A stretch of 64,000 nucleotides of DNA, taken from positions 126,417-190,416 of the forward strand of contig DHDI01000002.1 of NCBI GenBank assembly GCA_002399285.1, written 5' to 3'. Positions within the stretch are counted from its first letter, which is position 1, and each line of letters begins with the position of its first letter. The notes under the pieces were generated by a model. That model was not told where the DNA came from. It worked only from the letters and a program-made list of their open reading frames with translations, and made no database searches. The position numbers were made by a program, and so were the translations under genes. Origin of the DNA: Thermoanaerobacterales bacterium UBA4880. GTDB lineage: Bacteria; Bacillota; Thermoanaerobacteria; Thermoanaerobacterales; UBA4877. Positions 32,730 through 38,895 of the stretch are shown here, piece after piece.

Positions 32730-33206
32730 ATGCCAACAAGACTTCAAGTACAGGAGAACATCAAAAATTATTTGTTCCTTACGAAAGTAAGAGTGATCCA
32801 AACGGATGAACCCTTTCAAATAAATGTCTACTTTGAAGACCTTGCCGGTAAATTTGTCCCGGAATATGCTAGTGCAATAAAGGAAATCTGCCCTGCACAT
32901 CTTTGTGTGACTTGTAAGCCATATAAATCGCTCTTAGAAGACAACGTACCTCCTGAGATTGACTTCCCTGAGATAATTCAACATTTTGCCTTAATAACCA
33001 GCGGTAACATGCAATCCTTCCAAGAATGCATCAAGAAGGCATTACCTGATATGAACATCGTTGATATTAAGTTTATTGAAAACACAATTAACGTAGAGAC
33101 CGATACTCCACTTTCAGCTGAAAAGCTTCTGTACTATTCTTTATATGCTCAAGAAATAGCTCCGCTTGGAGTCGCAGTAATGATACATTCGCTACACTTG
33201 CAGTAG
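32730..33206 (+). CDS. Unknown protein cotranscribed with the switch A repressor
   Basis: A protein of 158 aa in two similar-looking alpha/beta halves. Its ATG has AAGGAGG seven bases upstream and lies four bases after the repressor stop. It may modulate the repressor or serve as a conversion factor. I recognise no family. Confidence 0.6.
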   Translation: MPTRLQVQENIKNYLFLTKVRVIQTDEPFQINVYFEDLAGKFVPEYASAIKEICPAHLCVTCKPYKSLLEDNVPPEIDFPEIIQHFALITSGNMQSFQECIKKALPDMNIVDIKFIENTINVETDTPLSAEKLLYYSLYAQEIAPLGVAVMIHSLHLQ

Positions 33207-33387
33207 TTCCGACCGGCTTTATATCTTTAATCCATTGGGAAAACTCAGCAAATCCTTTGTTTGATGTATGAACAAATATGATCAATTCACCAGGTTTTAT
33301 AAGCTTTGTACAAGCTCTCGTTCCTATTTCTCTGCATTTTTTGTCGATGTGATATTTAGAGAAAATTGGTATATTGTGTTCCTTCAT
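33088..33387 (-). CDS. Unknown protein, probably truncated, convergent with the previous gene
   Basis: Up to 99 aa from an ATG with a very strong site (GAGGAGGGG). About 60 residues (MKEHNIPIFSKYHIDKKCRE onward, with GELIIFVHTSNKGFAEFSQW) look natural. The last 40 codons run antisense through the convergent gene and look like shadow sequence. The original 3' part has probably been lost in a cassette rearrangement. Confidence 0.45.
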   Translation of the reverse strand: MKEHNIPIFSKYHIDKKCREIGTRACTKLIKPGELIIFVHTSNKGFAEFSQWIKDIKPVGTTASVANVSLLRLQAELFLEHIKNSTEAFQLKVEYRSLR

Positions 33388-33406
33388 TTTTCCCCTCCTC
33401 TCTATG

Positions 33407-33436
33407 GATTTTAGGCTACCTATGAGGAATTGACCC
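33407..33436 (+). CRISPR. Solitary CRISPR-like repeat (R3)
   Basis: A 30-base unit differing at few positions from the Clostridia repeat type ending ...CTATGAGGAATTGAAAC: here the core is TACCTATGAGGAATTGA and the end CCC. No second repeat or spacer adjoins it and there are no cas genes nearby. It is flanked on both sides by a CATAGAG(AG)GAGGGG tract (on the minus strand). Confidence 0.6.
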
Positions 33437-33445
33437 CCCCCTCCT

Positions 33446-33640
33446 CTATGCCGAGATTAAATCTTTGATTGATAGGCCAAATGCTTCTGCAATAATCTGT
33501 GCTTGCTTTATATCTGGCAGGCATCTCCCTCTTTCCCAATCGCTTATTGTTGTTTGAGGAATGTTAGTTAACTTTGATAGATCGGTCTGCGACAGATTAT
33601 TTTTCTTCCTTAGGTCTCTTAGTTTTGAACCAAAATTCAC
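33446..33640 (-). CDS. XRE-family Cro-like regulator of switch B
   Basis: A protein of 64 aa, HTH only (LRKKNNLSQTDLSKLTNIPQ, then TTISDWERGRCLPD). Divergent from the gene at 33785 across TAACGA/TCGTTA operators. It ends in ...ISA then TAGAGGAGGGGG, the same junction as in switch A. Confidence 0.85.
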   Translation of the reverse strand: MNFGSKLRDLRKKNNLSQTDLSKLTNIPQTTISDWERGRCLPDIKQAQIIAEAFGLSIKDLISA

Positions 33641-33661
33641 GATGTACCACCTCTCTTAATG

Positions 33662-33772
33662 TAACGACCTATCGTTAATATCAGTATATGCTATAACTTC
33701 CTATTTGTCAACGATATATCGTTAATTATTTAAATATTTTTTTGCTATAATGGTTTTAATGAAATATCGTTA
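33662..33772. promoter_or_regulatory. Operators of switch B (TAACGA-N4-TCGTTA)
   Basis: TAACGACCTATCGTTA at 33662-33677, CAACGATATATCGTTA at 33709-33724 (a perfect 14-base core palindrome), and a weaker copy ending ATATCGTTA at 33757-33772. The last lies just before the plus-strand regulator start. The arms are unrelated to those of switches A and C. Confidence 0.8.
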
Positions 33773-33784
33773 GGCGGTGTAATA

Positions 33785-34027
33785 TTGAATACTATTGCTG
33801 AACTAACTTCCAAAAGAATCCTCGATTTATGCCAAGAAAACAACATAACTATTAACAAACTTTCTACTATCTCAGGCTTAACTCAATCAACTGTTAATAG
33901 CATCATTAACGGAAAAAGCCAGAACCCTCAGTTAAAAACTATCTTTAAAATCTGTAATGGTTTAAATATTTCCGTTTCAGAATTCTTTAACTGCGACTAT
34001 TTCAAAAATATTTATTTTGATGATTGA
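33785..34027 (+). CDS. XRE-family repressor of switch B
   Basis: A protein of 80 aa from a TTG start. HTH: CQENNITINKLSTISGLTQS, then TVNSIINGKSQNPQL. A single-domain repressor without dimerisation tail. It is followed after nine bases by the broken DUF2513 gene. Confidence 0.82.
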   Translation: MNTIAELTSKRILDLCQENNITINKLSTISGLTQSTVNSIINGKSQNPQLKTIFKICNGLNISVSEFFNCDYFKNIYFDD

Positions 34028-34036
34028 GGTGCAACT

Positions 34037-34320
34037 ATGAAACTAAATCCTGATTGTGTAAGAGATATTCTTCTCACAGTTGAAAGCAATCCATTTGGCA
34101 AACATATGACCTTAGACGAACTTTGCGGCAAACTATGCCAGATATTAAAAGCATCAACGATTTAACTTTCGTAGGTCATGAATTTCTTGAAGATATTAAA
34201 TCTGATAATACTTGGAACAAAACTAAGTCAGTTGCTAAAAACATTGGTACTTTCTCTCTTCACACACTTAAAGATATATCTGCGGAAGTTATAAGCGATT
34301 TAATCAAGAAAAATATTTAA
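34037..34320 (+). pseudogene. DUF2513 gene broken by deletion and frameshift
   Basis: The first 30 codons (MKLNPDCVRDILLTVESNPF ... MTLDEL) are a DUF2513 N-terminus and stop at 34165. The typical C-terminus (INDLTFVGHEFLEDIKSDNT onward, with TWNKTKSVAKNIGTFSLHTL) continues in another frame to 34320. About 30 internal codons expected between them are missing, near 34130. Function is lost unless the C-terminal part is translated from a TTG at 34123. Confidence 0.8.
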
Positions 34321-34535
34321 TTTAAATCTATGAGTTTCAGGAGTGTATTCTTTTGCTCATTCATATAGCAATTGACTATTTTTTTTGATTCCGCTGCCGC
34401 TTCTTCAACTATTTCTTTCGCAGTATTTTTATCAATCCCATAAATTAGATCTGAATATAAGCTTGCTGTTGCATTAGATATTTCACGCAATACATTCTTG
34501 CTGATTATTTGGTAATACTCCTCCCCTGTCATCAT
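34317..34535 (-). CDS. Small phage protein following the second antirepressor
   Basis: A protein of 72 aa, helical, MMTGEEYYQIISKNVLREIS. It starts ten bases after the antirepressor stop, with a weak site. No family is recognised. Confidence 0.5.
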   Translation of the reverse strand: MMTGEEYYQIISKNVLREISNATASLYSDLIYGIDKNTAKEIVEEAAAESKKIVNCYMNEQKNTLLKLIDLN

Positions 34536-34545
34536 TTCATCTCCT

Positions 34546-35325
34546 TTATGCTTCTATCGCCTGATGTAGGAATTTTTCTATGAAGTACGTTTGCCCTTTC
34601 CCAGTAAGTTTGGGCGTGATTGATATGCTGATATCCCCGTTTCCGTGCCCTATTGTCGTTTCCTTGATCTCGAAAAGCCCCAATTCCATAGACCTTTGAG
34701 TGGGTTTGTTATAGTCGGTACCATGTCTGTTTATAAGGTATCCATTCGTACGCAGCCATTCAAAGAGTCGATTCTGGCCGATATCGATGCCATTTTGTTT
34801 CAAGACCTTGGCAAACTCGCCAATCAATATGGAAGTCTTAGAAGCAGTGACGCTATCAGCGAATATGACTTTTGGCTTATCTTGCTCGATCTGCTGTTCG
34901 GCCGCTAACCTCGCCTGCTGTTCATTCATGAGTTTAGTTGCCAATTGAATGATGAAGTCTGGGTCGGTCAAGGTCTTTTCAATGGTCTCAGGCGTCATGT
35001 AGGCTCCATGCATCCGAATGGACGGTATGACCTCGTCAAATATCCATGATTCAAATTTTTCTGCCGTGGGCAATTCGGAATTTGTAATCAGCCTATAGAG
35101 ATCACCCTCTGGAATGGCATTAACTTCAATAGTCTTATTCTTACTTTGTGGGTGAGGTATGTGGTGTTTTACCACCCACCGGCAATGCTGCTTAATTGCG
35201 CTTGTAGTATCCTTGTATCCTAAGGCTTTGGCTACATCACTTGCCACAAAATATATTTTCTCGTTTAAATCAATAGTCCTGACCTGACCGAATTCCGGGT
35301 TTTCAAAGATTTTTAATTCCTCCAT
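34546..35325 (-). CDS. Phage antirepressor (BRO-N plus KilA-C/ANT domains), copy 2
   Basis: A protein of 259 aa. BRO-N at about 1-110 (FENPEFGQVRTIDLNEKIYF, ASDVAKALGYKDTTSAIKQH) and KilAC/ANT at about 150-255 (QNGIDIGQNRLFEWLRTNGY). The C-terminal domain is nearly identical to copy 1 at 13823, down to long identical DNA stretches, while the N-terminal half is clearly different. It is the second gene of the early operon driven from the switch C promoter, so it can be expressed when repression is lifted. Confidence 0.92.
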   Translation of the reverse strand: MEELKIFENPEFGQVRTIDLNEKIYFVASDVAKALGYKDTTSAIKQHCRWVVKHHIPHPQSKNKTIEVNAIPEGDLYRLITNSELPTAEKFESWIFDEVIPSIRMHGAYMTPETIEKTLTDPDFIIQLATKLMNEQQARLAAEQQIEQDKPKVIFADSVTASKTSILIGEFAKVLKQNGIDIGQNRLFEWLRTNGYLINRHGTDYNKPTQRSMELGLFEIKETTIGHGNGDISISITPKLTGKGQTYFIEKFLHQAIEA

Positions 35326-35371
35326 TTTCTCCCCTCCTCTCTATGCCGACTGCTCGGCTTTGTTGCGTTTT

Positions 35372-35614
35372 CTATGCACCCGATACATTTGTTGTCGTTT
35401 TGGCAACTCCACTGTTAAAAAAAATTTCAGTAGGGTCTTTTTTGAAAGCATCGCAGATTATTTCAATTTCTGTTTCTGTGAATTCTGTTATGCCATTTTC
35501 CTTGCGATTGTAGGTCGTCTCACCGATTTGCAACAATTTAGCAAGATCAGTTTGTTTTAGATTATATTCGACCCTTAAACCTTTTAGCTTATAATTGGGG
35601 TTTCTTTTATACAT
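35372..35614 (-). CDS. XRE-family Cro-like regulator of switch C
   Basis: A protein of 80 aa from the ATG at 35614, which has CGGAGGTG at good spacing (a longer frame to 35680 would overlap the promoter). HTH: LRVEYNLKQTDLAKLLQIGE, then TTYNRKENG. First gene of the minus-strand early transcript leading into antirepressor copy 2. Confidence 0.85.
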   Translation of the reverse strand: MYKRNPNYKLKGLRVEYNLKQTDLAKLLQIGETTYNRKENGITEFTETEIEIICDAFKKDPTEIFFNSGVAKTTTNVSGA

Positions 35615-35634
35615 TTTTTCACCTCCGTTATCTA

Positions 35635-35754
35635 TTTGGTAACTCATCTTGACACTATTATAGTATACGTTTGGTAACATGTCAATATGTTTTCTAAAAT
35701 AATTTTATATTTTTGGTAACCAAGCTTTTACTTTCGGTAACATGCCTATATAAT
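35635..35754. promoter_or_regulatory. Operators of switch C (TTTGGTAAC repeats) with divergent promoters
   Basis: TTTGGTAAC at 35635, 35670 and 35712, and TTCGGTAAC at 35733, all in the same orientation. The minus strand has a consensus promoter, TTGACA (35680-35685), 17 bases, TATAAT (35657-35662), with one repeat between the boxes. The plus strand has TATAAT at 35749-35754 with the fourth repeat just upstream. Direct repeats of this type are bound by ImmR-like repressors. Confidence 0.8.
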
Positions 35755-35774
35755 GGGAATAAAGAGGTGTTCCT

Positions 35775-36164
35775 ATGGAAACTTTCTCGAAACGGTTACG
35801 GGAATTAAGAAAAGAAAATGAAATTAGTCAAGATAAATTAGCAGAGATATTAAACACTACGAAAGCTACAATATCAAGATATGAAAATGATCTACGAGAG
35901 CCGAAAGCAGAATTTGTACAACAATTAGCTGATTATTTTCATGTTAGTGTAGATTACCTCCTTGGCAAAACCGATATCCGCACGCCGGCGGACGAAATAT
36001 CCGATGCTGTATCAGATGATCCAGAGCTGGCCGAGTTTTGGAACGAGCTCAAAGAGCGAGAGGACCTACAACTTTTTTTCAAGCAAACCAAGGACTTGAG
36101 CCCAAAGGCAATCAAGCAAGTAATGAGAATAATCAAAGCTATTGAAGATGAAGAAAGTAAATAA
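35775..36164 (+). CDS. XRE-family repressor of switch C (ImmR-like)
   Basis: A protein of 129 aa. HTH at about 5-60 (LRKENEISQDKLAEILNTTK, then ATISRYENDLREPK), the YFHVSVDYLLGKTDIR end typical of ImmR/Rro6-like proteins, and a helical acidic C-terminal domain. Followed by an ImmA-like protease, as in ICEBs1 and many phages. It is the best candidate for the main lysogeny repressor. Confidence 0.9.
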   Translation: METFSKRLRELRKENEISQDKLAEILNTTKATISRYENDLREPKAEFVQQLADYFHVSVDYLLGKTDIRTPADEISDAVSDDPELAEFWNELKEREDLQLFFKQTKDLSPKAIKQVMRIIKAIEDEESK

Positions 36165-36195
36165 CTGCACAAAAGAAGACAAGGGGGCAAAATAT

Positions 36196-36534
36196 ATGGC
36201 TATAAAAATATTAGATCAGCCTCTTATGAAAGCGCTCTCAAATCAGGAAATACCCTTCTACGAATTGATGACCGCATATGACATTCGGGTCTCTATAGCA
36301 AATATGGATACAATGGTCTGCGGTTTTACATACGTTAGGCTCGGTGAGTACCATTTAATTTTGAACGGTAACATTGGATATCAAGTACAGTGTGAGACCT
36401 TCATACACGAACTCAAACATATACTCGAGGACTGCCCCAAAATAAGCTATTATGTTGGGCTGGACATGCAGTATTCTACTATCGAAAACGAGGCGGATAT
36501 GGTAGCGGAAGAGGCTGTGAAATATTGCGGGTAG
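36196..36534 (+). CDS. ImmA/IrrE-family metallopeptidase
   Basis: A protein of 112 aa from the ATG at 36196 (AGGGGG upstream). FIHELKHILED is the HExxH zinc motif and ENEADMVAEEAVKY the third-ligand helix. In ICEBs1-type systems this protease cleaves the repressor and induces the element. It starts 31 bases after the repressor stop. Confidence 0.88.
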   Translation: MAIKILDQPLMKALSNQEIPFYELMTAYDIRVSIANMDTMVCGFTYVRLGEYHLILNGNIGYQVQCETFIHELKHILEDCPKISYYVGLDMQYSTIENEADMVAEEAVKYCG

Positions 36535-36558
36535 ACAAATGAGAGAGGAAGAAATCAA

Positions 36559-37329
36559 ATGCCAGAAGATGATAGATTACCTTTAATGCATGTTTATTGT
36601 GATGAAAGTTCCCAAACAAAAAACAAATATATGGTAATAGGCGGGATATGGATTCCGGAACCAAATGTTAAAAAAATTGATGATGAAATATTAGATTTCA
36701 GAAATACTTCGGGCATGTCTAATGAATTAAAATGGGGAAAAGTCTCAAAGGGCAAACTTAATGAGTATAAGCAATTTGTTGATATAGTATTTTCTTATTT
36801 AGTTAAAAGACATTTGGTTTACAGATGTATTGTTGTAAACATGTGGGATTATGATATAAATAAATTTTCTAACGGTGATAGCGAATTGGGATTTTATAAA
36901 ATTTATTACCAATTGCTATTGCAAAATTATTTAAATGGATATAGGTATATAGTGTATCCTGATGACAGGCAGAATTCATATAAGCATCGTCTCGAAGCGT
37001 TAAAAATAATATTAAATAGAGGAATAAAGAAAAAATATAATGTTGAGGCTAATCCTATTAGAGCTATTGAAGCAAGAAAATCACATGAAGTAAATTTAAT
37101 TCAAGCTGTGGACTTATTTACTGGTGCAATAGGATATAAATGGAATAAAATGGATTTTAAGCCAGATGCAAGTGCTGCTAAAATAGAGTTAGCACAGTAC
37201 ATTGCATATAAAGCAAATCTTTCTACGTTAATGATATGTCACAATAAACAGCAAAGCCCAAATTTTCATATATGGTACTTTGATTTAAGCAAATCACATA
37301 AAAATAAAAAAAGCAAAATAAATGGATAG
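36559..37329 (+). CDS. DUF3800 protein (RNase H-like fold predicted)
   Basis: A protein of 256 aa. It begins with a strand and the acidic motif HVYCDESSQTKNKYMVIGGI; a distal RAIEARKSHEVNLIQAVDLF and further acidic residues complete the set expected for an RNase H-like active site. DUF3800 genes are frequent in phages and in defence-rich regions; their function is not established. The stop lies within the conserved stem of a structured RNA on the other strand. Codon use is much more AT-rich than in the tail genes, suggesting separate acquisition. Confidence 0.85.
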   Translation: MPEDDRLPLMHVYCDESSQTKNKYMVIGGIWIPEPNVKKIDDEILDFRNTSGMSNELKWGKVSKGKLNEYKQFVDIVFSYLVKRHLVYRCIVVNMWDYDINKFSNGDSELGFYKIYYQLLLQNYLNGYRYIVYPDDRQNSYKHRLEALKIILNRGIKKKYNVEANPIRAIEARKSHEVNLIQAVDLFTGAIGYKWNKMDFKPDASAAKIELAQYIAYKANLSTLMICHNKQQSPNFHIWYFDLSKSHKNKKSKING

Positions 37330-37459
37330 CGCCTTGAGTCCTATCCTTTTCGGATGTGCCGCACGACTTGGTGCGGGTTTCGGATATCAATGGCGCTATC
37401 CCATGTAGTATTCGTATTCTTTTGTATCTTCATTATAACATACTGTGTGGCAGTGTCAA
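37301..37459 (-). ncRNA. Structured RNA opposite the DUF3800 3' end, with its own consensus promoter
   Basis: A minus-strand promoter with perfect boxes, TTGACA (37454-37459), 16 bases, TATAAT (37432-37437), predicts an RNA of about 115 nt starting near 37425. It folds as a three-way junction: outer 10-bp stem GGATAGCGCC (37324-37333) with GGCGCTATCC (37392-37401), and two inner hairpins, CCGCAC/GTGCGG (37359-37364, 37371-37376) and ATCC/GGAT (37343-37346, 37352-37355). The outer stem is followed by a U-rich run and can act as terminator. Candidate structured RNAs associated with DUF3800 genes have been reported; whether this is one of those classes was not tested. Confidence 0.7.
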
Positions 37460-37488
37460 CAAAAATTTAATATTATTAAGTGGTGACA

Positions 37489-37581
37489 TTTTTTAGCCTA
37501 TCTATGAGGAATTGAAACATAAAACAGTCTCTATTTTTATCTTTGTTTAATGATTTTAGCCTACCTCTAAGGAATTGAAAC
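37489..37581 (+). CRISPR. Two CRISPR-like repeats with one 33-bp spacer, no cas genes
   Basis: Repeat 1 (37489-37518) and repeat 2 (37552-37581), 30 bases each, share AGCCTA, GAATTGAAAC and most other positions; they differ by a few substitutions. They match the common Clostridia repeat type with the GAAAC end. The intervening 33-base AT-rich spacer (37519-37551) has normal spacer size. Repeat 2 lies 32 bases before the next gene, so the unit may be in its 5' leader. A third, solitary copy is at 33407. Confidence 0.7.
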
Positions 37582-37612
37582 AAACAAACGCCGCATAAAG
37601 GAGGTGGATGTT

Positions 37613-38059
37613 ATGTTAGAACAAGCAGATGCAAATAGGTTAATTGATATGGATAAAATATTGCTTGAATGTAATACTATTAAGATGCCGGGACCAGATA
37701 ATGAGCTAAATATAAATGCTATTTCAAGTGATAAAACTGAGAGCTTTTTATTTGACATAAGACGTGGTAAAATTGATATAAGAAAATATAAAATGCAAAA
37801 TAGATACAGTAATAATGAAATATTATTAAGACTTGAGATTGTGTCAATTAAGCAATTTCATATAAACCCTGACGGCACCAAGATATATGGACCTCATATA
37901 CATCGATATAAAGAAGGCGCCGGTGATGGTTGGGCTACCCCATATAATAAGCAGTTTAATGATTTTGCTGATTACATAATTGATTTTTTTAAAATGTGCA
38001 ACGTAGTAAATTTACCAAATGTGCAAAGAGGGTTTGATAACGATGTTTTTACCGGATAA
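37613..38059 (+). CDS. DUF6978-like protein
   Basis: A protein of 148 aa from the ATG at 37613, eight bases after GGAGG. The central block SFLFDIRRGKIDIRKYKMQN, LRLEI and KIYGPHIHRYKEG fits a family usually adjacent to DUF1828 proteins. It overlaps that partner by 17 bases. The role of the pair is not known; location among cargo genes and AT-rich codon use suggest defence or exclusion. Confidence 0.6.
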   Translation: MLEQADANRLIDMDKILLECNTIKMPGPDNELNINAISSDKTESFLFDIRRGKIDIRKYKMQNRYSNNEILLRLEIVSIKQFHINPDGTKIYGPHIHRYKEGAGDGWATPYNKQFNDFADYIIDFFKMCNVVNLPNVQRGFDNDVFTG

Positions 38060-38804
38060 AATGATCAATGATTATGTAAACTGGTTAAAAGAGAATATTG
38101 CTTATGAGCGCATAGGAGATTATGTAGAGATAGTGACTCCATTTGTAGACAGGCATAATGACTCTATACAAGTTTATATCAAAAAAATAAGTGATGATGA
38201 TTATTTATTGACTGACGGTGGAGAGATTATATCAGATCTTATATTAAGTGGCATTGAAATTACACCACATCGTCAAAAAATGATTAATGATATATTAATG
38301 AGATTTGGTGTACAGAGTAATAATCGTGAGATTACCATTAATGCATGTGAGAATGACTTCCCAGCTAAAAAGCATTTTTTGATACAAGCATTATTGACGA
38401 TCGACGACCTGTTCATGACTTCAAGACCAAATGTAATAAGTCTATTTACGGAAGATGTCGAGAATTATTTAAAAGAGAAACAAATACAGTATGTATCCTA
38501 TATTTCTCTTGTTGGCAAAAGTGGATTTACCCATAATTTTGATTTTGCTATTGGTGCATCTAAGAAAAAGAGCGAGCGGTTCATTAAAGCAATAAACAAA
38601 CCAAATAAAGATAATACCACTTCTACAATATTTAGCTGGAATGACGTTACAGCAACAAGAAAGCCTGATTCTAAATTGCTTGTTATGTTAAATGATTCGG
38701 ATGACAAAATTAACGATGAGTTAATTAATGCATATATGCATTATGATATTTTACCTATTCCATGGTCCCATAAAGATAATTATACCAATGAACTAACTGC
38801 TTAA
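38043..38804 (+). CDS. DUF1828/DUF1829 protein
   Basis: About 253 aa from the ATG at 38043 (GAGGG ten bases upstream). N-terminal DUF1828 (TPFVDRHNDSIQVYIKKISD, then DDYLLTDGGEIISDL) and C-terminal DUF1829 (FTHNFDFAIGASKKKSERFI). Translationally coupled to the DUF6978-like gene. Function unknown; a defence or toxin-antitoxin-like role is often suspected for such pairs. Confidence 0.75.
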   Translation: MFLPDKMINDYVNWLKENIAYERIGDYVEIVTPFVDRHNDSIQVYIKKISDDDYLLTDGGEIISDLILSGIEITPHRQKMINDILMRFGVQSNNREITINACENDFPAKKHFLIQALLTIDDLFMTSRPNVISLFTEDVENYLKEKQIQYVSYISLVGKSGFTHNFDFAIGASKKKSERFIKAINKPNKDNTTSTIFSWNDVTATRKPDSKLLVMLNDSDDKINDELINAYMHYDILPIPWSHKDNYTNELTA

Positions 38805-38895
38805 TGTAGAGATAAATCTCAAATATTAATTTTAATCAGTAGAGAGATAATATCTCTCTTTTAATTTATGTAATAATACAAATCGGGGTGATACT

